Source: an uncultured Myxococcales bacterium
Lineage (GTDB): Bacteria > Myxococcota_A > UBA9042 > CAIXZC01
Reading direction: 5' to 3'
Assembly: GCA_903895725.1 (NCBI GenBank)
Contig: CAITUV010000038.1
Location: 84,176-148,175, forward strand
Length of the DNA: 64,000 nucleotides
Shown: positions 8,546-18,700 of the stretch, in pieces
How the letters are laid out: each line of letters starts with the position of its first letter
How positions within the stretch are numbered: the stretch's first letter is position 1
Position numbers and translations under genes: made by a program
The notes under the pieces: model-generated
Told to the model about the DNA's origin: nothing
The model's database searches: none
Seen by the model: only the letters and a program-made list of their open reading frames with translations

Positions 8546-10156
8546 CTACCTCGGATTCAGGGTGGGAATGTCCCAGGCAGCGACCATCTCAGGCGTCAGC
8601 CCGTTCCCGCTCACGATGTCCCGGTACAGAGGCACGGAATCGGGACGAGCGGAACGCCCGAGCGTGTCGAAGTCGACAGAGAACAGCCCGAACTTCATGG
8701 TGAATCCGGACAGCCACTCGTAGTTGTCCAGCAACGACCAGTGCCAGTAGCCGCGAACGTCGTAGCCGTCCTCGATGGCCCGCAGCACCTGGAGCAGATG
8801 CATCACGATGTAGGAGGGCCGCAGATCATCGTCCGCGTCCGCCACGCCGTTCTCCGTGACCACGAGGGGAAGCCCGTAGACGGACATCTCAGCGATGGCC
8901 TCGTACATGCCGGGAGGGTACACCTCGTTCCCGTTGTCCCCCTGGAGATCGTTGGGATGGCCGCACTCCAGGAAGTCGATGCATCCCATCCCGCCTGCGA
9001 TCATGTCGGGCATGGGAAACACGAACGTGCGGCTGTAGTAGTTCACCCCCATCAGGTCGACGGAGCCGGCCAGCTCATCGAAATGTCCCTCCGCCACCCC
9101 TTCCAGCTCCCCGCCGATGGCGCCGTCCAGATCGAGGTCGAGGTCGCCATCCACGATGGCCCGAAGGAAGGCGTGGTTGTCCATGTACCCATAGCCCTTT
9201 GCCGCCTTGACGTGCGCCGGGTCGTCGGGCTCGGCCGGGTGGGCGGGAATCACCGCGGTCACCGCCAGGATCTGCGTCGTCAGGCCGTCCCCGTCGGCAT
9301 CCAGGGCATCGACCTGACGCAGCATCTTGCCGGCACCGGCATGGCCGAATGCCATCTGGCGGAACTCTCGACCGAACATCTCCAGGTCGTAGAACCCGCC
9401 GTTCGGGAAGATGCTGACGAGCGCGTGACCGCTGATGTAGATCATGGGCTCGTTCATCGGATTCCAGAGGTCCACGAGGTCCTGGAGAGCCTCACCCACG
9501 ACGGCCGCGTACTCCACGAACTCCTCCGCTGCCGTGGCAGCTCCCCACCCACCCTGTTCGGCGAACCACACCGGGTTGGTGAAGTGGTGCAGTGTAACGG
9601 CCGGCTCCATCCCCGCGTCACGTACCGCCTGCACGACGTCCCGGTAGTGCTCCAGTGCCTCCTGGTCGATGACGTCCTGCTCCGGCTCGATGCGGCTCCA
9701 CTCGATGGACAGGCGGTACACCTGCACCCCCAGCCCCTGGGCGAGCGCGATGTCCTCCGAATACCGATGGAACGAGTCCGCTGCGAGCCCGATCCCTGGA
9801 GCCTTCCCCTGCTCGATCCAACGGTCGAAGTCGTTGTCCGTGCCCCCCTCGGTCTGGAACGCACTGGTTGCAACTCCCCACAGGAAGCCCTCGGGGAAGC
9901 GCAGTGGGTCGCGGTCGCTGGAATCGGCGCCCCTTTCCAAGGCATCGTCGGGTCTCGCATTGCAGATGTCGCGCTGCATGTCCTTGCACGTTCCCTGGTC
10001 GTTCGAAACCTCGGCTGCCGTCTGGTCATCCTGGGGGCCGGCAACGGATCCGCTGCAACCCGAAAGAGTCAGGAGCTCGGCGACCAGCACGCAAGCCCAT
10101 GCGGCGGGGACATGCGGCACCAAGGGAGGCGACGCGGACAGGGATGGAGTCGACAT
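8546..10156 (-). CDS. Glycoside hydrolase family 1 lipoprotein (beta-glucosidase-like)
   Basis: 536 residues from ATG 10156, which overlaps the stop of the preceding small ORF as TGATG, indicating translational coupling. The signal carries a lipobox LSGC (Cys34), so this GH1 enzyme is predicted to be membrane anchored, which is unusual because most family members are cytoplasmic. The catalytic acid/base is E236 in NPMNEP (family consensus TxNEP) and the nucleophile is E435 in VTENG; LPEGFLWG-like FPEGFLWGVATSAFQTEG and HWSLLDNYEW also fit. GH1 enzymes retain configuration while hydrolysing beta-linked glucosides, galactosides or related sugars. It is the last gene of a three-gene leftward unit with an outer-membrane barrel, facing a divergent GH43 gene, so the locus probably works on extracellular glycans. 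Confidence 0.88.
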   Translation of the reverse strand: MSTPSLSASPPLVPHVPAAWACVLVAELLTLSGCSGSVAGPQDDQTAAEVSNDQGTCKDMQRDICNARPDDALERGADSSDRDPLRFPEGFLWGVATSAFQTEGGTDNDFDRWIEQGKAPGIGLAADSFHRYSEDIALAQGLGVQVYRLSIEWSRIEPEQDVIDQEALEHYRDVVQAVRDAGMEPAVTLHHFTNPVWFAEQGGWGAATAAEEFVEYAAVVGEALQDLVDLWNPMNEPMIYISGHALVSIFPNGGFYDLEMFGREFRQMAFGHAGAGKMLRQVDALDADGDGLTTQILAVTAVIPAHPAEPDDPAHVKAAKGYGYMDNHAFLRAIVDGDLDLDLDGAIGGELEGVAEGHFDELAGSVDLMGVNYYSRTFVFPMPDMIAGGMGCIDFLECGHPNDLQGDNGNEVYPPGMYEAIAEMSVYGLPLVVTENGVADADDDLRPSYIVMHLLQVLRAIEDGYDVRGYWHWSLLDNYEWLSGFTMKFGLFSVDFDTLGRSARPDSVPLYRDIVSGNGLTPEMVAAWDIPTLNPR

Positions 10157-10317
10157 CAGGCGTCTCCCGTGTGCGCGGCTCCTCGGATCCGGGCCACGAC
10201 GCGCTCCCAGGAGTGCGAGGGGGGAACGTCCACGTACTGGAACGTCACTGGCAGTGCCGCGCCGGGGAACCACTTCCGCCAGCCATCCAAGAACAGCCTT
10301 GCGAGCCCCTCGTTCAT
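10156..10317 (-). CDS. 53-residue ORF translationally coupled to the GH1 gene
   Basis: ATG 10317 is preceded by GGAGGGG at good spacing (about 7 nt), 20 bp after the barrel gene's stop. The product starts MNEGLARLFLDGW and ends ARIRGAAHTGDA, with no signal peptide. Its stop shares one base with the GH1 start (TGATG). The good ribosome site, its placement between two genes and the coupling argue that it is translated. No family recognised; it may be a small cytoplasmic protein, the remnant of a longer gene, or an ORF whose translation sets the GH1 expression level. Confidence 0.6.
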   Translation of the reverse strand: MNEGLARLFLDGWRKWFPGAALPVTFQYVDVPPSHSWERVVARIRGAAHTGDA

Positions 10318-10337
10318 GTGTTCCCCTCCAGTCACTG

Positions 10338-11066
10338 TCAGAATCCGTAGCCCACGGCGGCCGTCACGACGGCCGTATGGACGTATGTCGTGTACGTGTC
10401 GTCCAGGTAGGCCTCTGCCTCCCGCTCGAGGCCGGCCACCCCGTCCTGAGCCTTCTTGCCGGGCGGATGGAACCGTGATGCCACCGATGTGCTCGAACCG
10501 ACGGTGAAAGCCCCCCCCAATGCCGCCCGAAGCATCCAGTGGTCGCCCAGGTACCACTTCCAGCCAAGCTGGCAATCCACCATGTGCAGGGAGCTGGAGA
10601 CATCGAAGCCACGGCTGGATTCTCCGCTGTCGACGGGGAGCTGCTTGCCGGTCACGGCCTCCAGCACGGCCGGCCCGCTGACGTCACCGCCCAGCGCGGC
10701 CAATGTGTACCCGACTGCGAAGTAGAAGCCCGTCGAGCGAAACGGCTGCCACCCGGCCCCGATCCGCCAGACCAGGGCATTCTTCAGCGACGATTCGACC
10801 AGGTCTGCAGTTTCTCGAGTGTAGCCCGAGTCGTCGAACAGGGCCACGAGCAGGTCGTTGGTTGCCCCGAGGTACGCCGGGGGCATCCAGCCCACACTCG
10901 ATGCAACGAACAGCCGGTGCGGGCCTTCGACCCCCACCCCGGCTCCCACGTGCAGTGGGAGCTCGGTAAGCAGCTCCGGGCGAACGGACCACTCCCCGCC
11001 ATAGCCCCTCGCCGGCAGGCACGCGACCGCCAGCCCCCAGAGCGTGATGACCAACCGGAAACGCAT
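10338..11066 (-). CDS. Predicted outer-membrane beta-barrel protein
   Basis: 242 residues from ATG 11066, with GGGAGG upstream. It has a Sec signal ending near Ala-Arg-Gly at about 20-22, then alternating beta strands rich in Gly and aromatics, and ends in a C-terminal Phe (AAVGYGF), the usual signature recognised by the Bam machinery. There are only two cysteines. No family name can be given beyond small OM barrel. It is the first gene of a probable operon with the 53-residue ORF and the GH1 lipoprotein, so transport or binding of sugars is a reasonable but unproven guess. Confidence 0.72.
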   Translation of the reverse strand: MRFRLVITLWGLAVACLPARGYGGEWSVRPELLTELPLHVGAGVGVEGPHRLFVASSVGWMPPAYLGATNDLLVALFDDSGYTRETADLVESSLKNALVWRIGAGWQPFRSTGFYFAVGYTLAALGGDVSGPAVLEAVTGKQLPVDSGESSRGFDVSSSLHMVDCQLGWKWYLGDHWMLRAALGGAFTVGSSTSVASRFHPPGKKAQDGVAGLEREAEAYLDDTYTTYVHTAVVTAAVGYGF

Positions 11067-11222
11067 GTCGACCGCCTCCCTGCGGGAACGAAGCTACCAC
11101 AACCAGCGGCGCATGCAACGCTCCAGCCCCGAGCCCCCAGCCCCGAGCCCCCAGCAGCGCCCTTCGGCCTCCTGTTGCGCTGCCCTCCCGCAGCAGCTAC
11201 AGTTCTCTCGGAGGTGGGACCG
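11067..11222. promoter_or_regulatory. Divergent intergenic region between the barrel operon and GH43 gene
   Basis: 156 bp that must contain both promoters. It includes a short imperfect direct repeat of the AGCCCCGAGCCCCC type near 11130-11155 and the GGAGGTGG ribosome site of the GH43 gene. No clear -10/-35 pair could be assigned. Confidence 0.35.
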
Positions 11223-12983
11223 ATGAGATGCAGGGTTCCGTTCGGAAGTCTGTCGGCCGTTCTGCTCCTCGCCCTGGCGGTTGCGGCATGCAGAAGCTCC
11301 GGAGCATCGACATCCGCTCCCGACGGCCGCAGCGACGGAAAGACCGGGAGTGACGGTTCCCAGGCCCCGGATGCCGTTGCGCCGTCGGAGCTGTCCGTGC
11401 CCGATGCCGTTGCAGACTCTCCGGCCGGACTGTCAGACGCCACTGTGGATGCAGGGTCGGACATTGCGCCGGAGGCGGCCTTCGATGTCCACGCAGACGG
11501 GCTGACAGACCTCGCCGTGGCCCCGGGGGGGGACGCTGCACCGGAAGCCGCTGCGGACTTCGTGGCCGCAGACACAGCTGCGGACGCTTGGATGCCGGAC
11601 GCAGGTTCCCAGGATTCGACGCTCGTGGACCCCGACGTGTGCCAGCCCGAATGCGAGGGCAAATCCTGCGGCAGCGACGGGTGCGGCGGTACCTGCGGCA
11701 CGTGCCCGGCCCAGACCTCCTGCAAACAGGGACATTGCGTGATCGAGGCGACCAATCCGGTCCTCGAGGGGGACCATCCGGACCCGGCGCTGCTGCGCGA
11801 GGAGGATCCAGCCGGCAACGTGCTGTACTACCTCTACCACACCAGCGGCACCGGCGACATCCCGGTCTACACGTCGCCCGACCTGGTGCACTGGAGCAAG
11901 CTCCCGGACGGAGCGTTTCACCGCACCTCCGCTCCCGGAGCCAGCCTGGAGATCAACGGCGTCCACTACTGTGCGCTGTGGGCGCCGCAAGTGCTCAAGC
12001 TCGGGCCCGGCTCCTACATGCTCTCGTTCTCGGCCCAGCGGTTCCAGTCGCCCAAGAACCCTTGCCCGGCCTACGGAAACGACGGCGGGGTCTACCTCGC
12101 CTGGGCCTCGTCCCCCGCTGGCCCGTTTGCTCCGGTCGACCATTCGTGGGAGCCGATCCCGGCGGGAGGCCACATCGTCAACTGCCCTGCAAGCCTGGAG
12201 AAGGATCTCCCCCACAGCGTAGACTGGGCCTCGCCGAACTGCCAGGGGGGCTACTGCCACCGGATCATCCGCCTCGACTCCGAGGCATGGAAGGACCCGG
12301 CCACGGACAAGTACTGGCTGGCCTACTCGTGGTACACCAACAATCCGCCTATGGTCGAATGGGAGTACTCCAACCACGGCGAGCACGTCAGCCTCGTGGA
12401 GCTCGACCCTGCGGACCCGTTCACCGTGCCTTGTGCGCCGCCGGTGGCCGAGGTCTACGTGGCGAATCCGCATGACACTTCGGTGATTGCAGCGCTGGCG
12501 GCCTACTGCCCCGGCTGCGACCAGATGCTCTCGATGACGAAGGGGAAGCTTGACGAGGAGATGTACCGGGCCGGCCATCACTGGGGGGTGAACGAGGGGG
12601 CCTCGTTCTTCAGGCGCCAGGGCTACGTCTACATGTTCATGAGCGGGTCGGCCTGGGATGCAGCGTATTACCACGTGTTCTGGGTTGCCGCACCGACGGT
12701 CGAAGGCCTGTCCAGGGACAACGCCGACCGCCTCGTCGGGCGGTACCTCATCCCGTCCGGAGGGCAGGCGTTCGGCCATGGATTTCCGATCCGTGGACCC
12801 GACGGCAACAAGCTGTACTATGTGCACCACCGCCTGGACCACGCCAAGTGCCTGCAGGGCAACTGCGCCCGGGATCTCTGGGTCTCCCCGCTCGAGTTCG
12901 AGGACCGGGGAGACGGCAAGGGCGATGTGTGGGTGACCCCCCGATGGCCCGCCGACACGCCGAACATTGTGGTGAAGCTGTAG
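11223..12983 (+). CDS. Glycoside hydrolase family 43-like lipoprotein
   Basis: 586 residues. The ATG at 11223 has GGAGGTGGG just upstream; frames extending to 10539 have no signal. Lipobox VAAC gives lipidated Cys23. Residues 24-138 are an Asp/Ala/Ser-rich linker, followed by the CxGKxCGxDGCGGxCGxC module (about 140-165). From about 178 the protein begins HPDPALL and continues with strands such as YLYHTSG and TSPDLVHWSKL, typical of the five-bladed beta-propeller GH43 family, whose members cleave arabinose or xylose linkages; DPAL carries the expected general-base Asp. About 400 residues is long for the fold, with extra Cys pairs (NCPASLE, CPGCDQM). Divergent from the barrel-GH1 operon, suggesting joint plant- or microbe-glycan processing. 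Confidence 0.8.
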   Translation: MRCRVPFGSLSAVLLLALAVAACRSSGASTSAPDGRSDGKTGSDGSQAPDAVAPSELSVPDAVADSPAGLSDATVDAGSDIAPEAAFDVHADGLTDLAVAPGGDAAPEAAADFVAADTAADAWMPDAGSQDSTLVDPDVCQPECEGKSCGSDGCGGTCGTCPAQTSCKQGHCVIEATNPVLEGDHPDPALLREEDPAGNVLYYLYHTSGTGDIPVYTSPDLVHWSKLPDGAFHRTSAPGASLEINGVHYCALWAPQVLKLGPGSYMLSFSAQRFQSPKNPCPAYGNDGGVYLAWASSPAGPFAPVDHSWEPIPAGGHIVNCPASLEKDLPHSVDWASPNCQGGYCHRIIRLDSEAWKDPATDKYWLAYSWYTNNPPMVEWEYSNHGEHVSLVELDPADPFTVPCAPPVAEVYVANPHDTSVIAALAAYCPGCDQMLSMTKGKLDEEMYRAGHHWGVNEGASFFRRQGYVYMFMSGSAWDAAYYHVFWVAAPTVEGLSRDNADRLVGRYLIPSGGQAFGHGFPIRGPDGNKLYYVHHRLDHAKCLQGNCARDLWVSPLEFEDRGDGKGDVWVTPRWPADTPNIVVKL

Positions 12984-12992
12984 CGGCCCGCA

Positions 12993-13118
12993 GCGGATGC
13001 GCAGATGGTAGCGGATGTACGGATAGCAGTGGATGCACGGAGAGTTGCGGAGCCACGGAAAGCAGGGGATATACGGAGAGTAGCGGAGCCACGAAAGGTA
13101 GGGGATGCACGAATGCAG
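12993..13118. repeat. Seven-unit 18-bp degenerate tandem repeat (intergenic)
   Basis: Consensus close to GCGGAtgcACGGAgAGta, units starting at 12993, 13011, 13029, 13047, 13065, 13083 and 13101. Every unit is exactly 18 bp although sequence identity is only moderate, with two alternating subtypes (GGATG... and GGAGCC...). It lies just after the GH43 stop and before the convergent GILT-like gene. No unit contains a ribosome site or start that belongs to a gene. Confidence 0.8.
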
Positions 13119-13229
13119 GAGGAGTGGCCCTTGCCTTCTGATCGGCTGTAGGCAGGCTCTCGACTGCCCCGGTTTCCGCCTCGTCGAGTCATGCCTTGAC
13201 TTCGGGCCGGACTCCTCCTTCGGCATCTC

Positions 13230-15710
13230 CTACTGAGGGGCGCACTCGCCTCCGGGCGGTGGCTCGTCTTCCTGCAAGGTCCCGTCGAACGGCATGCCCC
13301 CGTCGTCCGGCAGGGGGGCCTCCTCGGCGGGGCGGATCCAGCCGGGACACTTCGTCAGCGCCTCCAGGTAGCGGATGCACAAGGGGTCGTCGGAGCCGTC
13401 GCAGCCGTACCCCAGGTAGGACCACGCACGCTCGCAATTCTGAGGGCCGCCCAGCCCCTCGGCCCACAGCACACCGGCGTGGAGGCAGCATCCGCTTTGC
13501 GGGTTCCGGTCGCACCGGGAGGTCGCAAGGGTGCGGGCCCGGATGGGATCCCGTAGCTTCGGATTCTTCGAGGTCAGCGCCAGCAGCTCGACCAGCAGCT
13601 GGCATGCCGTGTCGTCGCCGGCCGAGCACATGGGGTCGACGAACCGCATCTCCCGCTCCTCATCGACCTCCTTGCCTTCTGGGGGACGGATGATGTCGTT
13701 GAGCGCCTGCCAGCAGCAGTCGCATCTGGAGCCACGGGTGCTGGCCCTGAGGCAGGTCTCCTGCGCCGCAGCGGCGTTCCCATCGGCCTGCTGTTGCTGC
13801 GCCAGCTGGTCGCACGCCCAGCCGTCCTTCAGCTCGCAGGCCCTGGCTGCGAAACGGGAGAATCGGGCGGGGTCCCCCGGGGGGTCCCCCAGGCCCAGCT
13901 GGTACAGCTCCGCCAGCGTCACGCACGCATCGGCCCGCCCTGCGTTGCACTCTTTCTCGAGCGCCATCTCGTCGACCGTCGGACCGTCTCCATCACCGAT
14001 TGCCCCGAGGCGGCACGCGGCAAACCCGGGGTTGTGCTCGCAGATCGTCTCGATCATCTGCTCCTCAGACGAGAAGCCTGCAGTCGGGAAGCGGCCGTTG
14101 ACGATCCAGGTGGGGGAGGCATTGAGCCCGAGCTTTCGAGCGGTCTCCATGTCCTCGAGCAGCATTGTCTCTCCCTCCGAAGCGACGCATGCCTCCACGA
14201 CGTTGCCGTCGATGCCGTCGCCGTAGCAGAACGACCAGGCTTCCTCGCGCAACCGAGGAAGCCTGCACCGGATGTACTCCTGGAGATGGTTCGGAAAGTA
14301 CCGCGCAACGCAGAGCTGTCGGATGTCTTCGTCCACCTCGGTCTGGCCGTGCAGTGATGTCGGCTTGCCCTCCGAGTCCTGTTCCCCGATGTAGTGGACG
14401 ACGATGACCAGGGGGTCGTACCGGAAGCGGACCAGAACGTCATCCAGTGCCTCGAAGAGTCGAGTTGCAAAGGGGCACTCGGACATGACGAACAGCTCGA
14501 GCTGCCCCTTGACCTCCGGCCGGCATTCCATCGAGCCGTTGCAGCCGGGATCCGCACAATCTGCAAGACCGTCCCCCGTGTCGTCCTGCCCGTTGTCACA
14601 GATCTCGGAGCGGGGATCGTGCGTGGACTTGAGCTCGAGATACAACCAGGCCGGGTCGGACGATTCCCGGAGGTGCCGCTCCATCTCCATGCCGGCCTCG
14701 GTTTGCCGGACGGACGGTGGAAGGAGCACGGCGGGCAGGTGGCTCAGACCGCAGCGGTCGAGCAGCTCCCGAGCCTCCTGCTCGGCCCAGTCGATCGTCT
14801 TTACCCGGGCGTCGGGCAGGATGGTCCCGAGGGAACGCTCCAGCCGGGCCACGTCGCAGCTCGCAAGCCGGCACCGGACGTCGCCGATGATCACGACGTC
14901 GAGCGGAACGGGAATCGGAATGTCCCGGCATGCCCTCGGCCCCTCGCCCTCTCGGGCCCGGCACAACGCACGGACGAAAGCCTCGACGGTGCGCCCTCCC
15001 GAATACGGCTTCCCTGCAATGACCATGGTGGGGCTTCCCTGTACCTCGGCCTGCATCGAGCGGTCGAACGAAGCCTTGAGCAAGGCATCTCCCTTCCCAC
15101 TCTCCAGGCATCCGCGCACCTTGGCCGCCTCTTCCGGCGACAGCGACGATGCGAGGCACGAATCCAGGTTGGCGGGGATGTGGGAGAAGTCCGCATTCAT
15201 GCACGCGATCAGGCTCATGTAGCGCCTGTCCCCGGGCAGCTCCTCCTGGGCACAGGCGTAGGCCAGGTCCCCCTTCACCTCATCTTCGCCATGCAGGGAG
15301 TACAGGGTCCCGCCCTCCTCGCCGCCGATGAGCTCCAGGCGGAAGTCAACCCACGGCCCGAAGTTCGCAAGCACCGGCTGCAGGCTGGTCAGCACGCTGG
15401 CAGCATACGGGCACTTCGACATGATGTAGAGGGTGAACGGAATCGACGCACCCCGAGCCGGGACATCTTTGCGGACGGTGGCTCCAGAGCAGGCGCAAAG
15501 TGCCAGCACCAGTGCGACGGCCACAACCCCCGGGTGCCCATTCCAAGGAACCGCATGCCGCACGCTCGTCCGACGCTCCTCGGATGCAACGGTCCGACCG
15601 GAGCGTGCCAGGCGTGGCGTCCGTAGAGGCGACCATCCACCTGCGCTCATCGAACCGGTCGGCTGACTGACGGATGACGGTATCCAGCCTTGAGCCTCGA
15701 AACCGGACAT
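13230..15710 (-). CDS. Lipoprotein with tandem GILT/DsbA-like domains and Sel1-like repeats
   Basis: 826 residues from ATG 15710, which has AGAGGAGG 7 nt upstream; however the lipobox (ALCAC, Cys72/Cys74) then sits unusually far in, and a GTG at 15563 (residue 50) gives a normal signal peptide, so the start is uncertain. Domain 1 (about 92-262) and domain 2 (403-566) are thioredoxin folds: IMSKCPYA and VMSECPFA at the active-site turn, SLHGEDE and SLHGQTE like the GILT signature, and cis-Pro loops GSPTMV and ASPTWI. Both lack the second Cys of CxxC. A middle segment (268-365) looks like a third, degenerate fold. Residues 590-800 are Cys-rich Sel1-like helical repeats. A role in envelope thiol chemistry is likely. 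Starts 22 bp after the fibrinogen-like gene. Confidence 0.78.
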   Translation of the reverse strand: MSGFEAQGWIPSSVSQPTGSMSAGGWSPLRTPRLARSGRTVASEERRTSVRHAVPWNGHPGVVAVALVLALCACSGATVRKDVPARGASIPFTLYIMSKCPYAASVLTSLQPVLANFGPWVDFRLELIGGEEGGTLYSLHGEDEVKGDLAYACAQEELPGDRRYMSLIACMNADFSHIPANLDSCLASSLSPEEAAKVRGCLESGKGDALLKASFDRSMQAEVQGSPTMVIAGKPYSGGRTVEAFVRALCRAREGEGPRACRDIPIPVPLDVVIIGDVRCRLASCDVARLERSLGTILPDARVKTIDWAEQEARELLDRCGLSHLPAVLLPPSVRQTEAGMEMERHLRESSDPAWLYLELKSTHDPRSEICDNGQDDTGDGLADCADPGCNGSMECRPEVKGQLELFVMSECPFATRLFEALDDVLVRFRYDPLVIVVHYIGEQDSEGKPTSLHGQTEVDEDIRQLCVARYFPNHLQEYIRCRLPRLREEAWSFCYGDGIDGNVVEACVASEGETMLLEDMETARKLGLNASPTWIVNGRFPTAGFSSEEQMIETICEHNPGFAACRLGAIGDGDGPTVDEMALEKECNAGRADACVTLAELYQLGLGDPPGDPARFSRFAARACELKDGWACDQLAQQQQADGNAAAAQETCLRASTRGSRCDCCWQALNDIIRPPEGKEVDEEREMRFVDPMCSAGDDTACQLLVELLALTSKNPKLRDPIRARTLATSRCDRNPQSGCCLHAGVLWAEGLGGPQNCERAWSYLGYGCDGSDDPLCIRYLEALTKCPGWIRPAEEAPLPDDGGMPFDGTLQEDEPPPGGECAPQ

Positions 15711-15732
15711 TGTTGCCTCCTCTGGCTTCCTT

Positions 15733-18700
15733 TCACTTGACCCACAACCGGAAATTCGACCTACCTCCCCGCCCCGTGTAGCCCTCGCCCCCCGGGGCCG
15801 ACAGCCCGCCGCACGCCCAGTGATTGCCCGAATGTGCAGTGATCACCACGTTGGTCTCGGTGTTGCCGGACACGAGCCCGTAGTGCCACGGAGCCCACGC
15901 CGTCGGGAAAGACGTACCCTGCTTGTCGTACGAATCCCACGATTCCGCAGCCGAGTGTGCCACGGTCCAGTCGTGGTCCGATGCCCCCCACCAGTAGCGG
16001 ACATAGTTGTTGTTGCTCTCGAAGCACATCATCCGGAACTGGTCCTGCTGGGACAAGGTGTTCACCCGGTCCCTGGAGAAATGCCAGTGCTCGTCCAGGC
16101 TGGTCGACTGTCCGGGGTTCAAGTCGCTGTTGTCGTTCCACCCCGCCTCGCCGTGGTGGCCAAACCGGGCCACGGCGACGAGCGTCCACCCTCCCCCGTC
16201 CAGCTCCATGTCGCACCGGACCTGGAACGGAGCGGCCGGTCCATCCCCATCCATGTCGATGGTGTAGATACCGGACGGCAGCTGGGGCATCTTGTCGTGA
16301 AGAGTCCGGCAGGAGGTCTGGGGCTCTGTCTTGCAGGCAGCGCTGCATCCGTCGCCAGCAACCAGGTTTCCGTCATCGCACTCATCGGTCCCATCCACCA
16401 CGCCGTTGCTGCAGCAGGGCGCCAGCGGCACATGCACGCACCCCTTGGCCGGGTCGCAGGAGTCCGTCGTGCACGCCACGCCGTCGTCGCAGTCCAGCCC
16501 TCCCGTGCCGACACACGCTCCGGCGTCGCAGGCATCGGTCGGCGTGCATGCGTTCCCGTCGTTGCACGCGCCCTCCGCCGGGTCGTGCTTGCATCCCGAC
16601 AGGGGGTCGCACGCATCGTCCGTACACTCGTTGCCGTCCTCGCAGGAGAAGTCCCCCGAGCCGATGCATGCCCCCTGGAAGCACACGTCCAGCGTCGTGC
16701 ACACGTCGTGGTCATCGCAAGGGACCGAATTGTCCTCGTGCTGACAGCCCGACTGGGGCAGGCAGTAGTCGTCCGTGCAGAGGTTGCCGTCGTCGCACGA
16801 TATCCCCTTGAGCGCCTGGCACTTGCCGGCCACGCACGAGTCCCCGGTGGTGCACAGGTTCCCGTCATCGCAGCCTCCTTCGAGCGGCGTGTGGTGGCAG
16901 GCCGTCACCGGGTCACAGACGTCCAGCGTGCAGGCATTTCCGTCGTCGCACGACATTGCCTTTCCCGGTGAGCACGCTCCGCCGGTACAATGGTCCCCCA
17001 TCGTGCAGGCGTCGTCGTCGGTGCACGGTGCCGTGTTGGCCTTGTGCTGGCACCCCGCTTCCGGGTCGCACGAGTCATCCGTACACACGTTTCCATCGTT
17101 GCAGTCGGGAGGGGTGGCCCCGACGCACTTGCCCAGCTTGCAGGCATCGGTCGTCGTACACGCGTTGAGGTCGTCGCAGGGCTTCGTGTTCGGCAAATGC
17201 GTGCATCCCGCGGCGGGATCGCACGCATCGTCGGTGCACGGGTTTCCGTCGTCGCAGCCGACGGCGAGGCCTCCCGTGCAGACTCCCTTGGCGCACACGT
17301 CCTTCACGGTGCAGGCATTGTTGTCGTCGCACGCTGCGGCGTTGATCGCATGTCCGCACCCGGTCGCCGGATTGCACGAGTCCGTCGTGCAGACGTTGGT
17401 GTCGTCGCAGACCACAGGCGAGCCGGGCATGCAGGCTCCCCCCTTGCAGAAATCGCCTTCGGTACACTCGTTGAAGTCGGAGCACGGCTTCGAGCTCGGC
17501 TCGTGAACGCAGACTCCGGCCCCCTTGCACGAGTCCGCAGTGCACACGTTGCCGTCGTTGCAGTCCATCGGCGAACCGGAGACGCACGCCCCATCCGCAC
17601 ACTGGTCATTGACCGTGCAGGCGTTCCCGTCGCTGCAGGGCACGGCCACCGGCACGTGCTGGCATCCTCCGCCGGGCAGGCAGAGGTCCTTCGTGCACGG
17701 ATTCAGGTCGTCGCACTCGGTCGATCCCGCTCCCTGGCACTTTCCCTCCGCACACACGTCGCCCGTGGTGCACTCGTTGAGGTCGTCGCAGGGCCCCCCG
17801 TCGGCAGCCGCGTGCGTGCACCCCAGCTCGGCGTCGCACGCATCCACCGTGCACACGTTGGCGTCGTCGCACACGATGAGCTTGCCGGGCACGCAGGTCC
17901 CATCCGCACACGTGTCCCACGCGGTACAGACCGAGCCGTCCTCGCAACTTTCCCCCTCGTTGGCCGGGATCGTCCCGCACTTGCCGATCTCCGGCAGACA
18001 AACCGACTTGGCGCAGACCGCCTCGGCTCCCTCCAACTCGGGACAGACCACGACCGTGGCCGTAGCCACCTTGCACTTGTACGGTACCTCCGACAGGTCG
18101 CAGAACAGCGTGCCGTTGCAGGCATCACCGTCCTCCAGCGGCAGGCAGTCGAGGTCGTTCGTGCAGTCGCAGGCCACGGCGAACCCCTTGCACGCTCCCT
18201 GCGAGCAGGCGTCGGCCACGGTGCACGGGTCGCCATCGTCGCACGGAGCCGCACTGAACGTGTAGTTGCACCCGCCCACCGGACTGCAGTTGTCGAACGT
18301 GCACGGATTGCCGTCGTTGCAGTCGATCGTCGTTCCCACGCAGGCCGCATCTTCGCAATGGTCGGCCAGCGTGCAGACGTCCCCGTCGTCACACGAAGCT
18401 CCGTCGGTCGGCTCCTGGACGCACCCCTTGTCCGGATCGCACGAATCCTTCGTGCAGGGATTTGCGTCCTCGCACGTGGCCTCGTCGATGGCACCGTCGC
18501 AGTCGTCGTCCAGGCCGTTGCACGTCTCGTCGGCCGGCACTGCGGCATCGCACTCGGTCAAGCCCGCCGCAGCGCATTTCCGCATTCCCTTGCACGTGCC
18601 CGACTCGTTGGACTGCTCGCAGTCGGTCGACAGCTCCTTCTCGACGGCGGTCTTCGAGCAGAAGCACTTTCCGTCGGTCGCCACGCACTGTGCACGGACC

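Noticed and set aside
12993..13118. 18-bp arrays as CRISPR
   Set aside because: Units abut without spacers and no cas genes are present; the same holds for the arrays at 19379 and 49211.
11433..13226. 597-codon minus-strand frame opposite the GH43 gene
   Set aside because: GH43 motifs and a lipobox are on the plus strand; the minus frame also runs through the 18-bp repeats.
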